From: Pseudomonadota bacterium
GTDB lineage: Bacteria; Pseudomonadota; Alphaproteobacteria; Micropepsales; Micropepsaceae
Direction: 5' to 3'
Length of the DNA stretch: 12,761 bases
Assembly: GCA_025360685.1 (NCBI GenBank)
Contig: JANYBR010000452.1
Span: 1-12,761, forward strand
The position numbers and the translations under genes are program-made. A model generated the notes under the pieces. That model was not told the DNA's origin and did no database searches. It saw only the letters and a list, made by a program, of their open reading frames with translations. Positions 1-5,775 of this stretch are shown one piece after another (the first letter of the stretch is position 1; the number at the start of each line of letters is the position of its first letter).

Positions 1-12
1 GTGCGGTCTCGG

Positions 13-89
13 GTGCGGACCCCTCCGCCCCGTAAGACGGGGCACCTCCCCCGCAGACGGGGGAGGAAAGGCACGGAGGCCCGCCGCAC
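13..89. repeat. Imperfect nested palindromic repeat abutting apt
   Basis: GTGCGG (13-18) pairs with CCGCAC (84-89), and CCTCCG (22-27) pairs with CGGAGG (74-79). Inside lie two hairpins: GCCCCG/CGGGGC (27-32 with 38-43, 5-nt loop; base 27 is shared with the outer stem) and CCTCCCCC/GGGGGAGG (45-52 with 59-66, 6-nt loop). GTGCGG also occurs at 1-6, so the element may start before the window. It ends on the base before the apt ATG. It looks like an extragenic palindrome of the kind common in Hyphomicrobiales; family membership is inferred. Confidence 0.7.
75..79 (+). promoter_or_regulatory. Shine-Dalgarno of apt, inside a repeat stem
   Basis: GGAGG lies 10 nt before the ATG at 90, a usable distance. 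The same bases form the right arm of the CCTCCG/CGGAGG stem of the 13-89 palindrome, so folding of the leader would hide the ribosome binding site. The pairing is seen in the sequence; any effect on translation is inferred. Confidence 0.6.
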
Positions 90-617
90 ATGAACTTCAA
101 GGACACCATCCGCACCATCCCGGACCATCCCAAGAAGGGGATCATGTTCCGCGATGTCACGACCTTGTTCGGCAATCCGCGCGCTTTCCGCCGTGCGGTG
201 GACGAGCTGGTTCAGCCCTATGCCGGCGTGCGCATCGACAAGGTGGCGGGCATCGAGGCGCGCGGCTTCATTCTCGGCGGCGCTGTGGCGCATCAGCTCT
301 CGACGGGATTTGTCCCCGTGCGCAAGAAGGGCAAGCTGCCCTTTAGCGTGATCGGAGAAGACTATGAGCTCGAATACGGCACCGACCGGGTCGAGATCCA
401 TACCGACGCGGTGAAGAAGGGCGACAATGTCATCGTGGTGGACGATCTCATCGCCACCGGCGGCACCTGCCTGGCGGCGATCAAGCTTCTGGAGCGCGCG
501 GGTGCAAATGTTGTCGGCTGTTCCTTTGCCATCGATCTGCCCGATCTCGGCGGCGCCGAAAAAATCCGCAAGCTCGGCAAGCAGGTGACGACTCTCGTCG
601 CGTATGAGGGGCATTGA
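90..617 (+). CDS. apt: Adenine phosphoribosyltransferase
   Basis: Cytosolic purine-salvage enzyme converting adenine and PRPP to AMP and pyrophosphate. The 175-residue product has the normal length for a bacterial Apt. The PRPP-binding loop VVDDLIATGGT is at residues 116-126, the adenine-side segment KKGIMFRD at about 15-22, the GIEARGF segment at 54-60, and the flexible-loop segment PVRKKGKLP followed by YELEYG at about 76-97. The ATG at 90 gives the standard N-terminus and follows a GGAGG. Downstream on the same strand are a GST and mtnA. In methylthioadenosine salvage the phosphorylase MtnP releases adenine (for Apt) and methylthioribose-1-P (for MtnA), so the neighbourhood fits recycling of that by-product. 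An mtnP just left of the window is expected but cannot be seen. The family assignment is secure. Confidence 0.97.
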   Translation: MNFKDTIRTIPDHPKKGIMFRDVTTLFGNPRAFRRAVDELVQPYAGVRIDKVAGIEARGFILGGAVAHQLSTGFVPVRKKGKLPFSVIGEDYELEYGTDRVEIHTDAVKKGDNVIVVDDLIATGGTCLAAIKLLERAGANVVGCSFAIDLPDLGGAEKIRKLGKQVTTLVAYEGH

Positions 618-626
618 ACCTTCTAG

Positions 627-765
627 ACCCTCCCCTTGAGGGAGGGTCGAAATTTGCGAAGCGAATTTCGGGGAGGGGTTCGTCGCACCACCAATGGGCT
701 ACCCCTCCCCGAAATATTCTCTCGCTTCGCTTGAAAATATTGCGACCCTCCCTCAAGGGGAGGGT
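627..765. repeat. 139-bp long palindromic element with 23-bp perfect terminal inverted repeats
   Basis: The left end 627-649 is the exact reverse complement of 743-765 (23 of 23; each arm contains ACCCTCCC-type G/C runs). Moving inward, GCGAAGCGA (656-664) pairs with TCGCTTCGC (722-730), and the 15 bases 665-679 are the exact reverse complement of 701-715. The arms therefore pair almost throughout, around a loop at about 680-700. Each terminal arm also forms its own small CTCCCCTTGAGGGAG-like hairpin. It fills the apt-GST gap, encodes nothing, and carries no transposase. It could be a MITE-like or REP-type element and may act as a bidirectional transcription stop; those roles are inferred. 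Confidence 0.85.
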
Positions 766-788
766 AAAGTTTTGGCTCGAGAGGTTTC

Positions 789-1385
789 ATGAAGCTCTAC
801 ACCAACCCCGCCTCGCCGTTCGCGCGCAAGTGCCGCGTGATCGCACATGAGCTTGCGCTGAAGCTCGAAGAGGTCAACGTCAATGCGCGCGACGATGACA
901 GCTTGCGCGCGGTCAATCCCCTGAAGAAGATTCCGGCGCTGGTGCTCGACGATGGTTCTGCGCTGTTCGATTCGCCGGTGATCTGCGAATATCTCAATGA
1001 CGTCGGCGGTGGAAAATTCTTTCCGGGCCTGAGCGTTTGGCGGCCGACATCCGGTCGCTGGAAAGCGCTGGGACTTCAGGCGCTCGGCGACGGCATCATG
1101 GATGCAGCAGTGGCCTGTCGCTATGAGAGCACGCAGCCTGAAGAGCGCCGCAATCGCGATCACATCGCGCGCTATATGGCGACGGTGAAAGCCGGTCTGG
1201 ATGCACTCGAACCGATGAGCTTCAGCGAAACGCCAAGCATCGGCGAGGTCACCATTGGCTGTGCGCTCGGTTATCTCGACTTTCGCTACGCCGATCTGGG
1301 CTGGCGCGACAAGCATCCCAAGCTCGCCGATTGGTTCGCAAAATTTTCGCAGTATCCGTCGATGCTGGCGACGGCACCCAGTTAA
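789..1385 (+). CDS. Glutathione S-transferase (YibF-like)
   Basis: Cytosolic glutathione S-transferase of 198 residues, the usual length for the small bacterial GSTs related to YibF. The N-terminal thioredoxin-fold domain occupies residues 1 to about 75. It has the likely catalytic serine in NPASPFARKCR (Ser9), the cis-proline segment KKIPALV (Pro49) and the DS pair at 61-62 that normally holds the glutathione gamma-glutamyl group. An all-helical C-terminal domain follows, with the IGEVTIGCALGYLDFR segment at 151-166. That segment carries Glu where many relatives have Asp in the N-capping box. GAGG at 781-784 serves as Shine-Dalgarno. The gene sits between apt and mtnA, separated from both by repeats. 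Its substrate cannot be told from sequence; a role in detoxifying a reactive aldehyde from the neighbouring pathway is only a guess. Confidence 0.93.
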   Translation: MKLYTNPASPFARKCRVIAHELALKLEEVNVNARDDDSLRAVNPLKKIPALVLDDGSALFDSPVICEYLNDVGGGKFFPGLSVWRPTSGRWKALGLQALGDGIMDAAVACRYESTQPEERRNRDHIARYMATVKAGLDALEPMSFSETPSIGEVTIGCALGYLDFRYADLGWRDKHPKLADWFAKFSQYPSMLATAPS

Positions 1386-1523
1386 CCTCTCCCGCGCGCG
1401 GGAGGGGTCGGAAATGAGCAGCATTTCCGGGTGAGGGGAGCCGCGTCCCCTCATCTAGCAAAATCCAAACACTTAGCTTTGCTAAGTGCAGGATTTTGCG
1501 TCTTCTCCCGCAAGCGGGAGAAG
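1386..1523. repeat. Composite repeat of five consecutive hairpins
   Basis: Five stem-loops stand in a row. (1) CTCCCG/CGGGAG, 1389-1394 with 1399-1404. (2) GGAAATG/CATTTCC, 1410-1416 with 1422-1428. (3) TGAGGGGA/TCCCCTCA, 1432-1439 with 1446-1453. (4) GCAAAATCC/GGATTTTGC, 1458-1466 with 1491-1499, enclosing CACTTAGC/GCTAAGTG with a TTT loop. (5) CTTCTCCCGC/GCGGGAGAAG, 1502-1511 with 1514-1523. It begins directly at the GST stop codon. Hairpin 1 and the following GGTGAGGGG resemble the short element at 4952-4991. No U-tract follows any stem, so a classical intrinsic terminator is not evident. Confidence 0.75.
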
Positions 1524-1567
1524 TAATTGCGCTGGAGGCGCCCCCCGTTTCCCGCTAAACACCGCCC

Positions 1568-2653
1568 ATGAAAATCGCCGGCAAGCACTACCGCTCAGTC
1601 TGGCCGATCGGCGAGGACGCGTTCGGCATCATCGACCAGACGAAGTTGCCGCACGAATTGGCCACTCTGACCTTGAAGACCGCGGACGATGCGGCGCATG
1701 CCATCAAATCGATGCAGACGCGCGGCGCGCCGCTGATCGGCGCTGTGGCGGCCTATGGTCTGGCGCTCGCCGTGCGCGCCGATCCGTCGGACGAGAGTCT
1801 CGCGCGCACGCACGACATGCTGGCGGACACACGGCCCACCGCCATCAATCTGCGCTGGGCGCTGCAACGCGTTGTCGACCGCTTGCGCAATCGCGAGCGG
1901 AGCGAACGCGCCTCGTTGGCCTGGAAAGAAGCCGCGGCGATTGCCGATGAGGACGCGGCGATGTGCGAGAGCATCGGCCGCCACGGCCTGGGTATCATTC
2001 GCGAGCTTGCCGCGCGGAAGAAGAGCAAACTCAACATCCTCACGCATTGCAACGCCGGCTGGCTGGCGACCGTCGACTGGGGAACGGCGCTGGCGCCGGT
2101 CTACATGGCGCATGACGAGGGCATCGCGCTGCATGTCTGGGTCGACGAGACGCGGCCGCGCAACCAGGGCGCCTCGCTCACCGCCTTCGAGCTCGGTGCG
2201 CATGGCGTGGCGCATACGATCATCGCCGACAATGCCGGCGGCCACTACATGCAGGCAGGCGAGGTCGACCTGTGCATCGTCGGCACCGACCGCGTCACCG
2301 CCAATGGCGACGTCGCCAACAAGATCGGCACCTATCTGAAGGCGCTCGCGGCGAAGGACACTGGCGTGCCGTTCTATGTCGCGCTGCCATCCTCGACGAT
2401 CGACTGGACGCTGGCTTCGGGCCGCGACATTCCGATCGAGCAACGCTCGGCCGACGAGGTGTTGAAAATGACCGGCCGCACCTCGGCCGGAACGCTCGCC
2501 ACCGTCGAGATCGCAGCCCCCGGAAGCCCCGCCGCCAATCCCGGCTTCGACGTCACGCCGGCACGCCTGGTGACCGGCTTCATCACCGAGCGGGGCGTTT
2601 GCGCCGCAACGGAAGAGGGGTTGCGGAGCCTGTTTCCCGGACATCAGAAATGA
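1568..2653 (+). CDS. mtnA: S-methyl-5-thioribose-1-phosphate isomerase
   Basis: Cytosolic aldose-ketose isomerase of the methionine salvage pathway, converting 5-methylthioribose-1-phosphate to 5-methylthioribulose-1-phosphate. The 361 residues match the family length of about 350-370. The family signature TRGAPLIG is at about 51-58. The catalytic cysteine lies in THCNAG (Cys161) and the catalytic aspartate in GTDR (Asp241), followed by TANGDVANKIGTY. The eIF2B-alpha/beta/delta-like fold is homologous, but these motifs are specific to MtnA. The ATG at 1568 gives a standard N-terminus (MKIAGKHYRSVWP). No good Shine-Dalgarno lies within 15 nt; the nearest GGAGG, at 1534-1538, is too far away. 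No mtnB, C, D or K gene is in view. The next gene is an aldolase fusion, which suggests that methylthioribulose-1-P is cleaved by an aldolase rather than processed back to methionine. Confidence 0.96.
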   Translation: MKIAGKHYRSVWPIGEDAFGIIDQTKLPHELATLTLKTADDAAHAIKSMQTRGAPLIGAVAAYGLALAVRADPSDESLARTHDMLADTRPTAINLRWALQRVVDRLRNRERSERASLAWKEAAAIADEDAAMCESIGRHGLGIIRELAARKKSKLNILTHCNAGWLATVDWGTALAPVYMAHDEGIALHVWVDETRPRNQGASLTAFELGAHGVAHTIIADNAGGHYMQAGEVDLCIVGTDRVTANGDVANKIGTYLKALAAKDTGVPFYVALPSSTIDWTLASGRDIPIEQRSADEVLKMTGRTSAGTLATVEIAAPGSPAANPGFDVTPARLVTGFITERGVCAATEEGLRSLFPGHQK

Positions 2654-2685
2654 TTTAACCGTCATCACCGGGCGCGCTCCCTCCA

Positions 2686-2804
2686 TCCTTCGACAGGCTC
2701 AGGATGAGGAACTAAAATTGGCCCTCACCCTGAGCTTGACGTGCTTCGACGGGCTCAGCATGAGGACAACAAAGCCAAGTCCTCATCCTGAGCTTGTCGA
2801 AGGA
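2686..2804. repeat. Palindromic repeat, TCCTTCGACARGCTCAGG family, nested copy
   Basis: The left arm 2686-2710 and right arm 2780-2804 are reverse complements at 24 of 25 positions. Their core is TCCTTCGACARGCTCAGG followed by ATGAGG. Between them lies a second, degenerate pair of the same unit: CCTCACCCTGAGCTTG at about 2723-2738 with CTTCGACGGGCTCAGC plus ATGAGG at about 2744-2765. Four half-units thus stand in alternating orientation. A second, single copy is at 10030-10088. This repeat type is widespread in alphaproteobacterial intergenic regions. No coding potential is seen here. Confidence 0.85.
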
Positions 2805-2865
2805 AGCGGACTCGCGCAGACTCGAAAACAGTACGATGTGGTTCCGCCGAATTCCGGTCGCAAGA

Positions 2866-2871
2866 TATAGT
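2866..2871 (+). promoter_or_regulatory. Possible -10 box before the aldolase/dehydrogenase gene
   Basis: TATAGT lies 15 nt before the ATG at 2887, just after the repeat ends. The best -35 partner is TTCCGC at 2842-2847 (18-nt spacer), which is a poor match. If used, it would give a very short leader and allow this gene to be transcribed apart from mtnA. The evidence is weak. Confidence 0.22.
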
Positions 2872-2886
2872 GGTTGAGCTCGTAAC

Positions 2887-4944
2887 ATGAAATCCCGCTG
2901 GTCCGATTCCGATGCCGAGGCCTTTGTCGCGCGCTATGCCGCGACAGGCGTGAACCGCGATCTGGCGCTGCGCACCTATACGACGCGGCTGCTCGGGTCC
3001 GATCCCAAGCTCGTGCTGCATGGCGGTGGAAATAGCTCGGTGAAGACCAAGGCGCGCGATCTGCTCGGCGAAGAGGTCGAGGTTATCTGTGTAAAAGGCT
3101 CGGGCTGGGACATGGGCAATATCGAGCCCGCCGGCCTTCCCGCCGTGCGCCTCGCCGAACTGCGCCGCCTGCGCGCACTGAAAAAACTGTCCGACGAGGA
3201 CATGGTCAATTTCCAACGGGTCAATCTGCTTGACTCGTCCGCGCCCAATCCGTCGGTGGAGACCTTGCTGCACGCCTTCCTGCCGCACAAGTTCATCGAC
3301 CACACGCACTCTACCGCCGTGCTGGCGCTGACCGATCAGCCTGACGGCGAGGCGGTGGTGCGCGAGGTCTATGGCGACAGGCTCGCCTATGTGCCCTACA
3401 CGATTCCGGGTTTCGCGCTGGCCAAGTCAGTCGCCGATGTGTTCGACAGGAACCCAAAGGTCGAAGGCCTCGTGCTGCTGCAGCACGGCCTCTTCACGGT
3501 CGGCGGCGATGCGCGCGAAGCCTATGAGCGCATGATCCGCTTCGTGACGATGGCGGAGGAACGCCTCGCGCGTCAGCGCAAGAAGCTCGCGCTGATCAAG
3601 CTGCCGGCGAATATCGCGCGCCTGCCCGACATCGCGCCGATCCTGCGCGGTGCAGTGGCGATCGAGCGCAACGAAATGGCGGGAACCGTGAAGCGCCAGA
3701 TCCTGTGCTTTCGCACCTCGCCGGCGATCCTTGACTATGTGAACGGCGCGGACATCGCGCGCTACTCCCAGCAAGGCGTCGTCACGCCGGATCACACCAT
3801 CCGCACCAAGAACTGGCCGCTGATCGTGCCCGCGCCCGATGCGCACAAGCTTGACGACTGGAAGAAGGCCGTGCATGCGGCGGTCGAAGCGTTCGTCGCG
3901 CGCTATCACGAGTATTTCGCCCGCAACAATGCGCGCACCGAACCGAAGAAGAAGGAACTCGATCCGCTGCCACGCGTCATCCTCGTGCCGGGCGTCGGCC
4001 TGTTCGGCATCGGCGCCAGCGCCAGGGACGCGGCCATCGCCGCTGACATCGCCGAGAACACGGTGGAGGCCATCACCGACGCGGAGGCCATCGGCTCGTA
4101 CGCTTGCATCTCCGAAGCCGACATGTTCGACGTCGAGTACTGGTCGCTGGAACAGGCCAAGCTGGGCAAGGCGGCGGAGAAGGTTCTGGCGCGGCAGGTG
4201 TGCGTGATCACCGGCGGCGGTTCCGGCATCGGCGCTGCAACGGCCAAAGCGATGGCGGCGGAGGGCGCGGAGATCGCGATCCTCGACCGCGATCACGACA
4301 TGGCGGTGAAGGCCGCCAAGGCGATCCACAGCCGCGCGCTGGCTATCTCGTGCGACGTGACCGACCCACTGTCTGTGCGCGCAGCGTTCGACAAGGTGGT
4401 CGATGCGTTCGGCGGCGTGGACATCGTCGTCTCCAATGCCGGCGCGGCGTGGCAGGGCAATATCGGCTCGGTCGACGACGAAGTGTTGCGCAAGTCGTTC
4501 GAGCTCAACTTTTTCGCCCACCAGAGCGTGGCGCAAAACGCCGTGAGGATAATGAAATCGCAAGGCACCTATGGCTGCCTGCTGTTCAACACCTCCAAGC
4601 AGGCGGTCAATCCGGGCAAGGATTTCGGTCCCTACGGCCTGCCCAAGGCGGCGACCCTGTTCCTCGTGCGCCAGTACGCACTCGACCATGGCAAGGACGG
4701 AATCCGCGCCAACGCCGTCAACGCCGACCGTGTACGCACCGGATTGCTGACCGACGAAATGGTCGCGGCGCGGTCGAAGGCGCGCGGCGTGTCGGAGCAG
4801 AGCTACATGTCGGGGAATCTATTGGGCCGCGAAGTCTACGCATCCGAAGTCGCCGAAGCCTTTGTCTACCTCGCCCACGCCGAGAAAACCACCGCCGGAG
4901 TCATCACCGTCGACGGCGGAAACATCGAAGCAAGCATGCGGTAA
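2887..4944 (+). CDS. Bifunctional class II aldolase / short-chain dehydrogenase (RhaD-RhaE type fusion)
   Basis: A 685-residue two-domain cytosolic enzyme. Residues about 20-235 are a class II (zinc) aldolase/adducin domain: HGGGNSS at 45-51, likely acid Glu125 in NPSVETLLHA, and metal-ligand histidines in HTHS (139, 141) and QHG (200). After a linker region, residues about 436-685 form a complete short-chain dehydrogenase: TGGGSGIG 442-449, NAG 517-519, Ser570, and YGLPK with Tyr583 and Lys587. Asp467 ends the second beta strand, which favours NAD over NADP. Characterised relatives cleave L-rhamnulose-1-P to DHAP and L-lactaldehyde and oxidise the lactaldehyde. No rhamnose isomerase, kinase or transporter is nearby. 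The neighbour is mtnA, so 5-methylthioribulose-1-P or 5-deoxyribulose-1-P is a plausible substrate (inference). The ATG has only a weak Shine-Dalgarno (GGTTGAG). Confidence 0.94.
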   Translation: MKSRWSDSDAEAFVARYAATGVNRDLALRTYTTRLLGSDPKLVLHGGGNSSVKTKARDLLGEEVEVICVKGSGWDMGNIEPAGLPAVRLAELRRLRALKKLSDEDMVNFQRVNLLDSSAPNPSVETLLHAFLPHKFIDHTHSTAVLALTDQPDGEAVVREVYGDRLAYVPYTIPGFALAKSVADVFDRNPKVEGLVLLQHGLFTVGGDAREAYERMIRFVTMAEERLARQRKKLALIKLPANIARLPDIAPILRGAVAIERNEMAGTVKRQILCFRTSPAILDYVNGADIARYSQQGVVTPDHTIRTKNWPLIVPAPDAHKLDDWKKAVHAAVEAFVARYHEYFARNNARTEPKKKELDPLPRVILVPGVGLFGIGASARDAAIAADIAENTVEAITDAEAIGSYACISEADMFDVEYWSLEQAKLGKAAEKVLARQVCVITGGGSGIGAATAKAMAAEGAEIAILDRDHDMAVKAAKAIHSRALAISCDVTDPLSVRAAFDKVVDAFGGVDIVVSNAGAAWQGNIGSVDDEVLRKSFELNFFAHQSVAQNAVRIMKSQGTYGCLLFNTSKQAVNPGKDFGPYGLPKAATLFLVRQYALDHGKDGIRANAVNADRVRTGLLTDEMVAARSKARGVSEQSYMSGNLLGREVYASEVAEAFVYLAHAEKTTAGVITVDGGNIEASMR

Positions 4945-4951
4945 TACATTC

Positions 4952-4991
4952 CTCGCCCCCGCGCAGCGGGGGGAGAGGCTAGGTGAGGGGG
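4952..4991. repeat. Short GC-rich hairpin repeat leading into the hicB-like gene
   Basis: CCCCCGC (4956-4962) pairs with GCGGGGG (4966-4972) around a GCA loop, and GGTGAGGGGG follows at 4982-4991. The arrangement (C-rich arm, G-rich arm, then GGTGAGGGG) repeats that at the start of the 1386-1523 element, so this may be a shortened copy. Its last bases supply the purine-rich Shine-Dalgarno of the gene starting at 4997. Confidence 0.55.
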
Positions 4992-4996
4992 CGTTG

Positions 4997-5200
4997 ATGC
5001 AGGAACGGCGGATCAACGGATATCGTGTGCTGATCGATGGCGAGGCCGGAGCCTACGGCGTCGTGTTCCCCGATCTTCCTGGCTGCACTGCAATGGGCGA
5101 GACGGTCGACGCCGCGCTCGCAAATTCTGCGGCTGCCCTGCGCGACTGGACCGCCGTCATGAAACGGGCTGGGCATGAAATTCAGCGGCCAAGAAATTAG
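4997..5200 (+). CDS. HicB-like antitoxin-family protein, short and probably truncated
   Basis: A 67-residue protein with the partial RNase-H-like HicB fold. GYRVLIDGEAGAYGVVFPDLPGC, at about residues 8-30, is the family's first two strands; a helix with the TVDAALANSAAALRDW pattern follows, and then AGHEIQRPR. Full-length HicB antitoxins of this kind continue past the 'PRP/PRS' segment for another 40-70 residues, with a ribbon-helix-helix or similar DNA-binding tail. Here a TAG stops translation right after RPRN. The ATG at 4997 was chosen because GAGGGGG lies 6-12 nt upstream and residues before it would only translate the end of the aldolase gene and the repeat. No HicA toxin is seen on either side. 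It may be a solitary HicB-fold protein or a decaying remnant; toxin-antitoxin function is doubtful. Confidence 0.7.
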   Translation: MQERRINGYRVLIDGEAGAYGVVFPDLPGCTAMGETVDAALANSAAALRDWTAVMKRAGHEIQRPRN

Positions 5201-5268
5201 ACGCTCTACCATGCGGATCACCGCCATCGGTGGCGGCAATGTCGAGGTAGATCTGCGCTAATCCCTAT

Positions 5269-5775
5269 TCAAATTATTATGGCGGCAGCTCGCCATGACG
5301 CGACGTGCTCGAGCAAGAACCGTCGAAGTTTCGAATCAGAGAACGCGCGCGCCGGTACCAGGAATGCATTTCCCGATTTCGCAACCGTAAACACGACATG
5401 AGTGCCAATGTCCGTCACCGACGCGATTTCGCGCCAATCACGATGGGCGGTTTTCGTTCCAATCCTGGTGTCGATGCCTTGCGCGTTGAAAACTATAACG
5501 CGCTCCTCGCGCTTGTAGGAGAACTGGGGGTAGGCGGCGAAAAAAGCAAATAGAGCCAGCACAACTGCGCTCGCGGATACAATGTCGAGGGCGCCGATTG
5601 GATGACTCAATTGCGCCGCGCCCAAGTCCACGATCGCGAGTATGACTCCGTACACAAGCCATCGTCGCCACAACTCTTGACGCCATTCGCGCCAGTACCA
5701 CGTCCAGAGCTCGCCGCGCGATGTCGCGTAGCGCAGCGTAATCGGCGACAGGTATTTTGCGGTTTCATCCTCCAT
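5269..5775 (-). CDS. Small membrane protein with YcxB-like C-terminal domain
   Basis: A 168-residue protein of unknown function. After a Trp/Arg-rich N-terminus (residues about 22-40) come two likely membrane helices at about 38-55 and 63-82. A cytosolic domain follows (about 90-160) with the YcxB-like pattern: a hydrophobic strand ending in FNAQGIDTRIG, then DWREIASV, a strand VVFTVAKSGNAFLVPARAF, and a final helix. The ATG at 5775 overlaps the last 11 nt of the upstream dienelactone-hydrolase gene (ATGGAGGATGA holds this start and that stop). This fits translational coupling and a two-gene operon. An in-frame ATG at 5880 would extend the protein 35 residues inside the hydrolase gene with unconserved-looking sequence, so I rejected it. 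Base composition appears less GC-rich than in the flanking genes. The domain call is by pattern only. Confidence 0.72.
   Translation of the reverse strand: MEDETAKYLSPITLRYATSRGELWTWYWREWRQELWRRWLVYGVILAIVDLGAAQLSHPIGALDIVSASAVVLALFAFFAAYPQFSYKREERVIVFNAQGIDTRIGTKTAHRDWREIASVTDIGTHVVFTVAKSGNAFLVPARAFSDSKLRRFLLEHVASWRAAAIII

Noticed and set aside
614..850. 78-codon open frame on the + strand after apt
   Set aside because: It translates the 627-765 palindrome and then runs out of frame into the GST gene.
753..1454. 233-codon open frame on the - strand
   Set aside because: Antisense to the GST gene and partly composed of repeat sequence.
1386..1567. Riboswitch (for example SAM-type) before mtnA
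   Set aside because: The hairpins are explained by a repeat that starts exactly at the GST stop; I found no conserved SAM-riboswitch core.
1595..2686. 363-codon open frame on the - strand
   Set aside because: Antisense shadow of mtnA, which has all its catalytic motifs.
2654..2886. CRISPR-like array suggested by recurring units
   Set aside because: The units alternate in orientation and have no uniform spacers; they are inverted-repeat elements.
3427..4689. 420-codon open frame on the - strand
   Set aside because: Antisense to the aldolase/dehydrogenase gene; His/Arg/Asp-rich with no recognisable domain.
2887..4944. L-rhamnose catabolic operon
   Set aside because: The fusion enzyme resembles rhamnulose-1-P aldolase/lactaldehyde dehydrogenase, but no isomerase, kinase, mutarotase, regulator or transporter is present in the window.
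4862..4996. Upstream start for the hicB-like gene at 4862
   Set aside because: The extra 45 residues would translate the end of the aldolase gene in another frame and the hairpin repeat; the ATG at 4997 has a proper ribosome site.
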